Shown: positions 12,001-24,552 of the stretch, piece by piece
Layout: every line of letters starts with the position of its first letter
Position numbering within the stretch: the first letter of the stretch is position 1
Origin: Oncomelania hupensis
Lineage: Eukaryota; Mollusca; Gastropoda; Littorinimorpha; Pomatiopsidae
Assembly: GCA_036898135.1 (NCBI GenBank)
Contig: CM072525.1
Coordinates: 58,569,200 to 58,633,199 of the forward strand
Length of the DNA: 64,000 nt
Direction: 5' to 3'
Program-made: the position numbers and the translations under genes
Notes under the pieces: model-generated
Seen by the model: the letters and a program-made list of their open reading frames with translations, nothing else
Told to the model about the DNA's origin: nothing
The model's database searches: none

Positions 12001-15000
12001 CTCTCAGCCTCTCTCTCAACCCTTCCTCAGCTTCTCTCAGCCTCTCTCAGCCTCCCTCCCAGCCTCTCTCAGCCTCTCTCAGCCTCCCTCCCAGCCTCCC
12101 TCAGCCTCCCTCAGCCTCTCTCAGCCTCCCTCTCAGCCTCCCTCAGCCTCTCTCAGCCTCTCTCAGCCTCTATCAGCCTCCCTCTGAGCCTCCCTCAGCC
12201 TCTCTCAGCCTATCTCAGCCTCCCTCAGCCTCCCTCAGCCTCTCTCAGCCTCCCTCTTAGCCTACATCAGCCGCCCTCAGCCTCTCTCAGCCTCTCTGAG
12301 CCTCCCTCTGAGGCTCCCTCAGCCTCCCTTAGATTCTCTCAGCCTCTCTCAGCCTCTCTCAGCCTCCCTCCCAGCCTCCCTCAGCCTCCCTCAGCCTCTC
12401 TCAGCCTCCCTCTCAGCCTCCCTCAGCCTCTCTCAGCCTCTCTCAGCCTCTATCAGCCTCCCTCTGAGCCTCCCTCAGCCTCATTTAGCTTTTGTCAGCC
12501 TCTCTCAGCCTCCCTCAGCCTTCCTCAGCATCTCTCAGCCTCTCTCAGCCTCCCTCAGCCTCTCTCAGCCTCAATCAGCCTCCCTCTTAGCCTCCATCAG
12601 CCTCCCTCAGCCTCTCTCATTCTCTCTCAGCCTCCCTCTGAGCCTACCTCAGCCTCCATTAGCCTCTCTCAGCCTCTCTCAGCCTCCCTCTCAGCCTTTT
12701 TCAGCCTCTCTCAGCCTCTCTCAGCCTCCCTCTTAGCCTCCATCAGCCTCCCTCAGCCTCTCTCAGCCTATCTCAACCTCTCTCTCAGCCTCCATCAGCC
12801 TCCCTCAGCCTCTCTCAGCCTCTCTCAGCCTCTCTCAGCCACTCTCTGAGCCTCCCTCAGCCTCCCTTAGCCTCTCTCAGCCTCTCTCAGCCTCCTTCAG
12901 CCTCCCTCAGCCTCCCTCAGCCTCCCTCGGCCTCTCTCTGCCTCCCTCTCAGCCTCCCTCAGCCTCTCTCAGGGTCTCTCAGTTTCCCTTTCGACATCTC
13001 TCGGCCTCTCTCAGCCTCCCTCTCAGCCTCCCTCTCAACCCTTCGTCAGCCTCCATCAGCCTCCCTCAGCCTCCCTCTTAGCCTCCAACAGCCTCCCTCA
13101 GCCTCTCTCAGCCTCCCTCTGAGCCTCCCTCAGCCTCCCTTAGCTTCTCTCAGCCTCTCTCAGCCTCCCTCAGCCTCTCTCAGCCTCTCTCAGCCTCTCT
13201 CAGCCTCCCTCAGCCTCTCTCAGCCTCTCTCAGCCTCCCTTTCAGCCTCCCTCAGCCTCCCCTCAGTCAGCCTCTCTCAGTCTCCCTCAGCCTCTCTAAG
13301 CCTCTCTCAGTCTCCCTCAGCCTCTCTCAGCCTCTCTCAGTCTCCCTCAGCCTCTCTCAGCCTCCCTTTCAGCCTCCCTCAGCCTCCCTCCCTCAGCCTC
13401 TCTCAGTCTCCCTCTCAGCCTCCCTCATCCTCCCTCTGCCTCTCTCAGCCTGTCTCAGCCTCCCTCAGCCTCCCTCTCTCTTAGCTTCTCTCAGCCTCCC
13501 TTAGCTTCTCTCAGCCTCTCTCAGCCTCCCTCAGCCTTCCTCAGCCTCCCTTAGCTTCTCTCAGCCTCTCTCAGCCTCCCTCAGCCTCCCTCAGCCTCTC
13601 TCAGCCTCCCTCTCAGCCTCCCTCAGCCTCCCTCAGACTCTCTCAGCCTCCCTCTCAGCCTCCCTCATCCTCCCTCAGCCTCTCTCAGCCTCTCTCAGCC
13701 TCCCTCTGAGCCTCCCTCAGTCTCCCTTAGCTTCTCTCAGCCTCTCTCAGCCTCCCTCAGCCTCCCTCAGCCTCTATCACCCTCTCTCAGCCTATCTCAG
13801 CCTCCTTTAGCCTCCCTCAGCCTCTCTCAGCCTCTCTTAGCCTCCCTCTCAGCCTCCCTCTTAGCCTCCATCAGCCTCCCTCAGCATCTCTCAGCCTCTC
13901 TCAGCCTCCCTCAACCTCTCTCAGCCTCTCTCAGCCTCTCTCAGCCTCCCTCTCAGCCTCCCTCTTAGCCTCCATCAACCTCCCTCAGCCTCTCTCAGCT
14001 CCCTCTCAGCCTCTCTCAGCTTCCCTCTCGGCCTCTCTCGGCCTCTCTCAGCCTCCCTCTCAGCCTCCCTCTCAACCCTTCCTCAGCCTCCGTCAGCCTC
14101 TCTGAGCCTCCCTCTGAGCCTCCCTCAGCCTCCCTTAAATTCTCTCAGCCTCTCTTAGCCTCCCTCAGCCTCCCTCAGCCTCCCTCAGCATCTCTCAGCC
14201 TCTCTCAGCTTATCTCAGCCTCCCTCAGCCTCCCTCAGCCTCTCTCAGCCCCTCTCAGCCTCCCTCTGAGCCTCCCTCTTAGCCTCCATCAGATTCCCTC
14301 AGCCTCTCTCAGCCTCTATCAGCCTCCATCAGCCTCCTTCAGCCTCACTCAGCCTCTCTCAGCCTCTCTCTGAGCCTCCCTCAGACTCCCTTAGCCTTTC
14401 TCAGCCTCTCTCAGCCTCCCTCAGCCTCCCTCAGCCTCTCTTAGCCTCTCTCAGCCTCCCTCTCGCTTTCTCTCGGCCTCTCTCAGCCTCCCTCTCAACC
14501 CTTCCTCAGCCTCCATTAGCCTCCCTCAGCCTCCCTCTTAGCCTCCATCAGCCTCCCTCAGCCTCTCTCAGCCTCCCTCTGAGCCTCCCTCAGCCTCCCT
14601 TAGCTTCTCTCAGCCTCTCTCAGCCTCCCTCAGCCTTTCTCAGCCTCTCTCAGCCTTTCTTAGCCTCTCTCAGCCTCCCTCAGCCTCTCTCAGCCTCTCT
14701 CAGCCTCCCTTTGAGCCTCCCTCAGCCTCCCTTAGCTTTTCTCAGCCTCTCGCAGGCTTCCTCAGCCTTCCTCAGCATCTATCAGCCTCTCTCAGCCTCT
14801 CTCAGCCTCCCTCAGCCTCTCTCAGCCTCAGTCAGCCTCCCTTTTAGCCTCCCTCAGCCTCTCTCATTCTCTCTCAGCCTCCCTCTGAGCCTCCATCAGC
14901 CTCCATTAGCCTCTCTCAGCCTCTCTCACCCTCCCTCTCAGCCTTCCTCAGCCTCTCTCAGCCTCTCTGAGCCTCCCTCTTAGCCTCCATCAGCTCCCCT

Positions 15001-16000
15001 CAGCCTCTCTCTGCCTCACTCAGCCTCCCTCTCAGCCTCCATCAGCCTCTCACAGCCTCTCTCAGCCTCTTTCAGCCTCTCTCTGAGCCTCCATCAGCCT
15101 CCCTTAGCCTCTCTCAGCCTGTCTCTGCCTCCCTCAGCCTCCCTCAGCCTCCCTCAGCCTCTCTCGGCCTCTCTCCGCCTCCCTCTCAGCCTCCCTCAGC
15201 CTCTCTCAGCCTCTCTCAGTTTCCCTCTCGGCATCTCTCGGCCTCTCTCAGCCTCCCTCTCAGCCTCCCTCTCAACCCTTCCACAGCCTCCATTAGCCTC
15301 CCTCAGCCTCCCTCTTAGCCTCCATCAGCCTCTCTCAGCCTCCCTCTGAGCCTCCCTCAGCCTCCCTTAGCTTCTCTCAGCCTCTCTCAGCCTCCCTCAG
15401 CCTCTCTCAGCCTCTCTCAGCCTCCCTCAGCCTCCCTCAGCCTCTCTCAGCCTCCCTCTCAGCCTCCCTCAGCCTCCCTCAGCCTCTCTCAGCCTCTCTC
15501 AGCCTCCCTCTGAGCCTCCCTCAGCCTCTTTTAGCTTCACTCAGCCTCTCTTAGCCTCCCTCAGCCTCTCTCAGCCTCTCTCAGTCTCCCTCAGCCTCTC
15601 TCAACCTCCCTCAGTCTCCCTCAGCCTCTCTCAGCCTCCCTTTCAGCCTCTCTCAGCCTCCCTCCCTCAGCCTCTCTCAGTCTACCTCTCAGCCTCCCTC
15701 ATCCTCCCTCAGCCTCTCTCAGCCTCCCTCAGCCTCCCTTAGCTTCTCTCAGCCTCTCTCAGCCTCCCTCAGCCTCCTCAGCCTCCTCAGCCTCCCTTAG
15801 CTTCTCTCAGCCTCTCTCAGCCTCCCTCAGCCTCTTTCAGCCTCCCTCAGCCTCTCTCAGCCTCTCTCAGCCTCCCTCAGCCTCCCTCAGCCTCTCTCAG
15901 CCTCCCACTCAGCCTTCCTCAGCCTCCCTCAAGCCTCTCTCAGCCTCCCTCAGCCTCCCTCTCTGAGCCTCCCTCAGCCTCTTTTAGCTTCACTCAGCCT
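1..16000. repeat. Decamer satellite (CAGCCTCYCT)n with higher-order structure
   Basis: The whole block is built from 10-bp units of the form CAGCCTCCCT or CAGCCTCTCT, with recurrent variants (CTTAGCCTCC, CTCTGAGCCT, CTCTCGGCCT, CCCTTAGCTT, CTCAACCCTT). The strand shown is almost all pyrimidine apart from the AG of each unit. The variants are not random. The string CAGTCAGCCTCTCTCAGTCT occurs at 181, 7033 and 13264. The CCTCTCTCTTAGCTTCTC landmark near 380 recurs at 7241 and 13471. CCTACATCAGCCGCCCTCAG occurs at 6046 and 12261. These imply higher-order copies of about 6.85 kb and 6.23 kb plus a third partial copy. The first copy is longer, partly through local duplication of a ~294-bp segment near 2161 and 2455. 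No gene is visible. Apparent Ser/Leu/Pro/Gln-rich translations simply read the repeat. Confidence 0.97.
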
Positions 16001-16500
16001 NNNNNNNNNNNNNNNNNNNNNNNNNNNNNNNNNNNNNNNNNNNNNNNNNNNNNNNNNNNNNNNNNNNNNNNNNNNNNNNNNNNNNNNNNNNNNNNNNNNN
16101 NNNNNNNNNNNNNNNNNNNNNNNNNNNNNNNNNNNNNNNNNNNNNNNNNNNNNNNNNNNNNNNNNNNNNNNNNNNNNNNNNNNNNNNNNNNNNNNNNNNN
16201 NNNNNNNNNNNNNNNNNNNNNNNNNNNNNNNNNNNNNNNNNNNNNNNNNNNNNNNNNNNNNNNNNNNNNNNNNNNNNNNNNNNNNNNNNNNNNNNNNNNN
16301 NNNNNNNNNNNNNNNNNNNNNNNNNNNNNNNNNNNNNNNNNNNNNNNNNNNNNNNNNNNNNNNNNNNNNNNNNNNNNNNNNNNNNNNNNNNNNNNNNNNN
16401 NNNNNNNNNNNNNNNNNNNNNNNNNNNNNNNNNNNNNNNNNNNNNNNNNNNNNNNNNNNNNNNNNNNNNNNNNNNNNNNNNNNNNNNNNNNNNNNNNNNN
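16001..16500. other. Assembly gap (500 N)
   Basis: Exactly 500 N separate the satellite from the first copy of the tandem 18-kb unit. The round length indicates a placeholder of unknown true size, so the satellite and the tandem array are not proven to be adjacent. Confidence 0.99.
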
Positions 16501-17026
16501 CGTCCTATGATATATTTATTTGGCAATGTAGTCATTTTATATGTATGTATTTTGTTGATATTTTATAATGATGTTTGTATTATATTTTATTTTTGTAACC
16601 CGGGGTTCGATAAATATAGCAGATATATGATATGGAGCAGGGGTGAGTCCTCTTTTAGGCATTAGCAAAGTTGTGGTCTTGATTTTGTGGTCCTTATTCA
16701 GGTCTTTGCAGTCCGCTGGACCCTGTAAGCAATGAATAACTAATTAACCTCATTTAGCTCCAAATTTTGATATGAGAGTAAGGTTAAGATAAGCATAATG
16801 TTAGCAAAAGCTTTAATTGATTGTCCAGTGGCTCAATTTATTTAATAAGTTTTCTTTGTTGTTTTAAATTATGATTTTTTTAATTTTTATTTTATTGTGG
16901 GGAGTGTATGTGTTATGCATCTTATCAATTCGATGCAGAAGTAAAGAAGACATTAAAAAAACAAGCAACCAACACACACACACACACTTGCCACTATCAT
17001 GCATACAGAAATAATACACTTTCTAT
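16501..17026. other. Non-coding stretch with a retroposon-tail-like motif
   Basis: No gene is recognised here. The segment around 16690-16735 contains AGTCCGCTGGACC followed by a TGTAAGCAATGAATAA-type tail. It shares 13 identical bases and similar flanks with the reverse complement of the 67-bp retroposon at 20738, suggesting an old member of the same family. A short (CA)n run lies at 16972-16987. The same stretch recurs at the start of copies 2 and 3. Confidence 0.5.
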
Positions 17027-17036
17027 TACACATTAT

Positions 17037-17253
17037 TGCAAAGACCATTCTGCAAGGCACAGTGCAAGGAGGTAGAAGAAGGGGGAGACCGAAAAAGAGG
17101 TGGGAGGACAACATTCGAGAATGGACTGGTTTGACACTGAGCGAAGCCATGAGGGCTGCTGAGGACAGAGAAAGATGGAGTATGCTGGTTAAACGATCAT
17201 CTGTGGTGCCCCTACGACCTTCGGGTTATGGGACAGGATAGGATAGGATAGGA
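17037..17253 (+). mobile_element. RTE-like LINE 3' fragment F1, copy 1
   Basis: A 217-bp 3'-terminal piece of the LINE family seen at 24553. It encodes the basic C-terminal segment (GGRRRGRPKKRWEDNIREW) and ends in the GGATA repeat tail, with the stop codon TAG falling inside that tail. It is flanked by a perfect 10-bp target-site duplication, TACACATTAT, at 17027-17036 and 17254-17263. This is a heavily 5'-truncated retrotransposition event with no coding capacity of its own. Confidence 0.93.
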
Positions 17254-17398
17254 TACACATTATAACATGGTAAAATATTTCTTTGTACAAAATAAATCTG
17301 GACTAAAATGCACAATGGTAGCACACACATAATTATGTTTTGCTTGCAGCGTCTGTTTGTATTATATATACATACAATAAAACACTTAAAAGCCACTA

Positions 17399-17401
<3 letters not shown>

Positions 17402-17491
<90 letters not shown>
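17402..17491. repeat. (TA)n microsatellite, left of the 2.56-kb block
   Basis: A pure TA dinucleotide array of about 90 bp. Length differs between copies (41116-41190 and 59074-59152 are the counterparts), as expected for slippage. Tyr/Ile repeat translations across it are artefacts. Confidence 0.97.
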
Positions 17492-20152
<2,661 letters not shown>

Positions 20153-20280
20153 AAAAAAAAATTTTTAATACAAAAATTCATAATCCATTAAATCATCCTC
20201 CAATTATTCCCTTGGAACAAAGGAAAAAGTTGTCAGCGCCTACACTCTAATGCAGAAAATATGTTGTGCTATACATCATT

Positions 20281-20737
20281 GGGAGGCACTGTGGTCCAAT
20301 GGTAGTGCTTCGGCTTGCGGATCTGAAGGTCCCGGGTTCGAGCCCTGGCCGGGCCATTGTGTTGTGTCCCTGGGAAAGACACTTTACTCCTGTTTTCCTA
20401 CTCCTTTGGATGAGAGTATAAACCGAGGTCTAGTCTGTGTCGCATACATTCCATCATAACAGACTTTAAAGATCCTGACGCTCATGTCCTAGACGGGTGA
20501 GTGCTGGTGACAAGAACACAACCAGCATGCACCTAGGTCCTTCTTCCCCATCCCTGGCTGCCCAGGATTGTGCTCAGTTGTCCGGGCGTCAGACCATGCG
20601 CCCAAAGGCTGCGGGTGGGCGTCTCAGGCGGCTTGTGTTAGATCCTGTATTGGTAAAAAAGTACCCATATGAACCAGATGTGCACAGCTTTAGTGACTTT
20701 GTCCTTGGAATGGGGCTGACCAAAATTGCATGAATGA
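20281..20737 (+). mobile_element. tRNA-derived SINE, copy 1
   Basis: The 5' head resembles a tRNA: an A-box-like GTGGTCCAATGGTAGTGC and a perfect B-box-like GGGTTCGAGCCC at about 20333-20344, with a GGGCCA end. The tRNA cloverleaf is imperfect (poor anticodon stem), so this is a SINE head and not a functional tRNA. It is followed by a TGTCCCTGGGAAAGACACTTT module of the sort conserved in the central parts of many metazoan SINEs, and then ~350 bp of body ending near AATTGCATGAATGA. The family name is not assigned and a clear target duplication was not found. Confidence 0.75.
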
Positions 20738-20804
20738 TTGATTGATTGATTGATTTATTGTTGCTTTAGGTCCAGCGGACTCTTCCGAGCCAAATCAGGA
20801 CCGG
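20738..20804 (-). mobile_element. 67-bp retroposon insertion, only in copy 1
   Basis: Copy 1 has 67 bp here flanked by a 14-bp perfect duplication, AATTGCATGAATGA, at 20724-20737 and 20805-20818. Copies 2 and 3 have a single AATTGCATGAATGA (around 44421 and 62386), the empty site. Read on the minus strand the insert ends in AACAATAAA followed by (TCAA)n, which fits the 3' end of a strongly 5'-truncated SINE or LINE. Confidence 0.85.
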
Positions 20805-20818
20805 AATTGCATGAATGA

Positions 20819-21493
20819 AGTGTCTCTTTGATATATATCATGCATCAAACAATCATGTCCACTATCAATAATGTGTGAACAAAAACTAACATTTGTTGAC
20901 CATGTGACCTTGACCTTGAAGTGAAGTCATTCAATCACCAATAATTTTCAAGCTCTCATGGGTATACACCATTCTATAAAGTTTGATTGTGATAGATACA
21001 ATAGGGGTTCTGAGTAATTATATCAAGTTAAAATGTTAAAGTCGGATGGACAGGTGGATGAACGGACGGATAGATTTACAGATATACTTTTTTTTTTAAA
21101 TATTATTTTTGGACTATTTAGGACTCATTTTGCACAGATCTGCAAAAATCTTATAATTTTGATTTTCGGGCAAGAACATAAACTCAAATTGCTGCATGCA
21201 TGCGAGCCAATAAACAAACAACCAAATTATAAATATATGCATTCTTTCATCGTGAACACAAGTTTTTGGAAGAGTACACACAATTTGTATGTAAGCCTGA
21301 AAAACATGAACCAACTGAAAGCACCGACTACCAACTACAACTCCTAATCATTATCATCATTCACATCAACACGTATTTCAACAATAAACTAGTCTTTGTA
21401 GAAAAAGCAAAAAAAGTCTTCAGCACTCTCTTTGCTGATCTATATTCTTGCCAGCATATAAATTCAGCTTTCATAAATGAAAATCTGTTTCAC
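20819..21493. other. Non-coding stretch with TGACCTTGACCTT repeat
   Basis: This contains the TGTGACCTTGACCTTGAAGTG motif near 20905 and a GGATGGACAGGTGGATGAAC/GGACGGATAGAT run near 21040-21070, both of a style typical of old interspersed repeats in lophotrochozoan genomes. No exon is recognised between the SINE and cadherin exon A1. Similar TGACCTTGACC motifs recur near 34940-35280. Confidence 0.5.
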
Positions 21494-21682
21494 CTGATTG
21501 GTGTCATTGTCGGTGGCTTGGAAAGTGCCAATGTGAGAGCCGGGGGACAGAGTGTAGTTGATGTTGACGTTCTCACCATTGTTCACACAGGCTGGATCGG
21601 CCAGATTGCGAACAAGGTTAATGACAACCACACTGGTGGCACTCTTGACTGATCGACCACCATCCTTCACTTGCAGAACAAG
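21494..21682 (-). CDS. Cadherin-repeat gene, exon A1 (copy 1)
   Basis: A 189-bp, 63-codon internal exon, phase 0 at both ends, with acceptor TCATCAG/ on the right and donor CAG/GTGAAA on the left. It reads LVLQVKDGG near the start, a typical end of one extracellular cadherin (EC) repeat, and IGTFQATDNDTNQ at its end, the start of the next repeat with its Ca-binding D.D pattern. Cadherin repeats form calcium-rigidified rods outside the cell and mediate adhesion or planar polarity; the identity within the superfamily is not resolved. This is the most 3' exon of the gene visible in each copy. Copy 1 is open, whereas copies 2 and 3 have a 2-bp deletion here. The next (type B) exon expected further left was not found. 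Confidence 0.88.
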
Positions 21683-21914
21683 CTGATGAAAAGAAATTTT
21701 TTTTAAACTTGAGAAATAAGTAAAAGACCACACACAATGATAATACCAATACACCAGGAAAAAGGGTAAGCGAAAAACAAAAAACCGAAAACAGATAAAA
21801 TACATGACCTTAGAATAAAGTTAAAACTGTAAACAAGGAACAGGGGGAGGAGAAAGATGAATCCAAAACTGAAACTGTTGCAATTATTGTGGACAAATTT
21901 TCCTCTGTCACACT

Positions 21915-22792
21915 ATCCTATCTAGCCTATCCTATCCTGTAACTCGAAAGTCGTTGGAGCACCACAAATAATTGTTTAACCAGCTTACTCCATCTTTTTC
22001 TGTCCTCAGAAGCCCTCATGGCTTCACCCAGTGTCAAGGCAGTCCATTCTCGAATGTTGTTTTCACATCTCTTTTTCTGTCACCTTCTTGTTCAGCCTTC
22101 CTGCACTGTGCCTTTCAGGATGGTCTTTGCAAGGCCTGATGCTCTGGTGAAGTGGCCATACCATCGGAGTTTTCTTTTCTTCACCACTGTGAGCAAGTCA
22201 TCGTGTTGTCCAATGGCTTGTGTGATGGTCTGTTGGACTTTGTTGTTGGTGATGTGCTGGGTATAGGAAATGCCCAGAAGTCTTTTGCAGTACCTCATCT
22301 CCATACTTCATATTCATTGTTGTAGGTCTGCTGTGAAGGTCCATGTTTCGCAATAGTATAGAAGATGGATATTACATGGGAGCACAGCAATCTTTTCTTG
22401 GCGTATAGACTGATGGTCATGTCTTTCCAAATGGGCTTCAACTTGTTAGGGCAGAAGTTGTTTGTGCAATCCTGGAGAAGACTTCCTGTCGAGACCCATT
22501 GTCTGATACGATTACTCCTAAATATTATGAGCTGTGCATCTTTGCAGATCATGAAGGCACAGTCAGCATAGGGGGTAGAGCAATCTCCAACCTCTGTTTT
22601 GCAGATGACATTGATGGATCGGCTGGAGAGGAACAAGAACTTGAACAGCTGGTACAGAGGCTTGACACCACCTCCTGAGCCTCAGGAATGAAAATTAGTG
22701 CAGAGAAGACCAAAATGATGATTAACAACACCAATGGCATCAACACGAACATCAAAGTCCAAGGCCAATCCCTCAGCTTCAAATATAACGGT
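21915..22792 (-). mobile_element. RTE-like LINE F2 with 5' inversion (twin priming), copy 1
   Basis: The 3' part (21915 to about 22540) is in minus orientation and runs from the GGATA-type tail back to the KYLG region. The rest (about 22541-22785) is the more 5' part, in plus orientation, from the ADHEGTVSIGG region through FADDIDGSAGEE to the SFKY region. The two parts meet as expected for twin priming: the outer end of the inverted piece corresponds to where the uninverted piece begins. A perfect 11-bp target duplication, TCTGTCACACT, flanks the whole at 21904-21914 and 22793-22803. The inverted part contains an in-frame TGA and several changes, so it is non-coding. Confidence 0.93.
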
Positions 22793-22932
22793 TCTGTCAC
22801 ACTGTATAATGACATAACTGGTGTTTTGAACTGCCAACATAAATAAATTAAATAAATAATGAAATAATACAATCTTTAATTTTAAAAAAGATTTAAAAAA
22901 AAAAAAAACGGAAAGAAATATGGGACACATAC

Positions 22933-23064
22933 TGTGTATGAGAGGGAACTGTCTGCAGCCAAGTCTGCAGCACTGCGCACAATAATGTTGTTGCTGTTCC
23001 CCAACATGAAGAAGTTCTTGTCATTACGCCCAATGATGGAAACAGTCAGTTGGTTGAACGGGGT
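22933..23064 (-). CDS. Cadherin-repeat gene, exon B1 (copy 1)
   Basis: A 132-bp, 44-codon exon, phase 0 on both sides, with acceptor TTCACAG/ and donor ACA/GTATGT. It reads TPFNQLTVSIIGRNDKNFFM and ends LAADSSLSYT, the middle strands of an EC repeat. It splices in frame to exon A1 (SSLSYT then LVLQVKDGG), completing a repeat. Confidence 0.85.
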
Positions 23065-23465
23065 CTGTGAAGAATCAGAACAAAACCATTAACATATCGC
23101 ACAACATACCTGAGAAAACATTTAATAAAATACTCTTCTGCAACACAAGACATCACAGTCACACACCATCAAAAACAAACAGAAACCATAGGACAAATTT
23201 TGCTGACCCAAAACCTAAATGACAGTAATTATTTTTTTCTTCCATCCAAAAAAAAAACAACAGAAGAGAGTGAGAGAGAATTAAAGGGAAGGCAAAAACA
23301 ATTTTATCAAGGCTTCAAACCAAATCTAAAGAGAATAAAATAAAGAATTGAAAATACCAACAACAAATAGTACTAAGTTCCTACACACAAGTCCTACTGT
23401 TGAACTTTTTCAACACCTTCTGTGTCCAGAATAAAAAGAAGAAGACACACACACACAAAACTTAC

Positions 23466-23651
23466 ATCAGTGTCTGGGTCAGAGACAGTGTACCGAGCAA
23501 CCTCAGCATTGATGGCAATGTCACGTGTAATGGTTGCAGGATACAGATCACTGCTGAAAGTTGGAACCCTGTTGCGTACAACTGTGATAGTGACAGTACC
23601 AGTGTTGGAGCTTCGGAATGGACTGTTGTTCTCTGTGGCAATCACGCGGCA
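23466..23651 (-). CDS. Cadherin-repeat gene, exon A2 (copy 1)
   Basis: A 186-bp, 62-codon exon, phase 0 on both sides, with acceptor TTGCAG/ and donor GAT/GTAAGT. It contains CRVIATENNSPFRSSNTGTV followed by VTITVVRNRVPTF at a repeat boundary and ends RYTVSDPDTD, with the acidic Ca-binding motif of the next repeat. It fits the alternating two-exons-per-repeat design. Confidence 0.88.
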
Positions 23652-24004
23652 CTGCAACAAGAGAAACAAGTTGTTATTAAAACCAACAACAACATATATT
23701 TAAAAAATGGACCAACAAAAATATGAAATTGCAATAAATCAATGTAAGAAACAAATAATAAGATGTTGTACAAATTATGCAACACAGGAACATGAGCAAA
23801 GATACCCTAACGGATGCTATTGAAATCATCGAGTAGAATAGAAACTGGCTTTAGTTTTACTCCAAAACCTGTCAACCAACAAGTTGCCATAACGTGCAGT
23901 GTCAATTATATTTGATTTCTTTTTAAAAAGCGCATTAATACTACTTATAGTAAGATTTTTTTTCATTACCTTAAATGCACTGATTAATAAAAAATAATAA
24001 TAAT

Positions 24005-24005
<1 letters not shown>

Positions 24006-24064
<59 letters not shown>
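24006..24064. repeat. (ATC)n microsatellite
   Basis: A trinucleotide array in the intron between exons B2 and A2. Copy 2 has a longer version (about 47617-47682). Poly-Asp translation on the minus strand is an artefact. Confidence 0.97.
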
Positions 24065-24177
24065 AATAATGCAAACTTATCTTTGACATGCTCAACAATC
24101 CTAATACAAAAAATCAACTTCAAGCATACAGTAGATGTCCACCTGATAAAGGACTATGCTGAAGACAAAAAACTCAC

Positions 24178-24324
24178 GATGTATTGAGTGCGGTTTTGGG
24201 TGTCAAGGATGAGGTCATACTTGACGTACATGCCCCCAGTTCTGAGGATGTTGTAGTGCGTGTTACACAGAACATCATCAGCGATGGCAGGATTGTTCAC
24301 CATGGAGTAGGACACATCAGGTCT
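24178..24324 (-). CDS. Cadherin-repeat gene, exon B2 (copy 1)
   Basis: A 147-bp, 49-codon exon, phase 0 on both sides, with acceptor ACATTAG/ and donor ATC/GTGAGT. It reads RPDVSYSMVNNPAIADDV and ends LILDTQNRTQYI, then joins exon A2 (CRVIATE). One cysteine (in VLCNTHYN) may pair with another in a neighbouring strand. Confidence 0.84.
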
Positions 24325-24552
24325 CTAATGTAATCAAAAATGAAAGAGACAAAAATGATTTATGTATGACTAAAACAGTCGCACCGTTAACAACATCAAC
24401 ACGAAGAACTTATATCAACAACAACTAGAGCAGGAGACGCATATTTTGCCATCAACAACCCTTCACCACCATAAACAAGACAAAATATTCAAGGAAGAAA
24501 GAGAAACATTCTGTAGTATAGCAAAAATAATGCCCACAATGTTACAACTAGT

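Noticed and set aside
1..16000. CRISPR-like array
   Set aside because: Units are contiguous 10-bp satellite repeats without unique spacers, in a eukaryotic context.
15990..16535. A 181-codon minus-strand ORF across the gap
   Set aside because: Almost entirely N; an artefact of reading through the gap.
16501..16900. A cadherin exon of type B left of exon A1
   Set aside because: Scanned on the minus strand for a ~130-bp phase 0 exon with cadherin-like strands from 16501 to 21490; none was recognised.
20281..20352. A tRNA gene
   Set aside because: A and B boxes are present but the anticodon arm is poor and the sequence continues into a SINE body; it is a tRNA-derived head.
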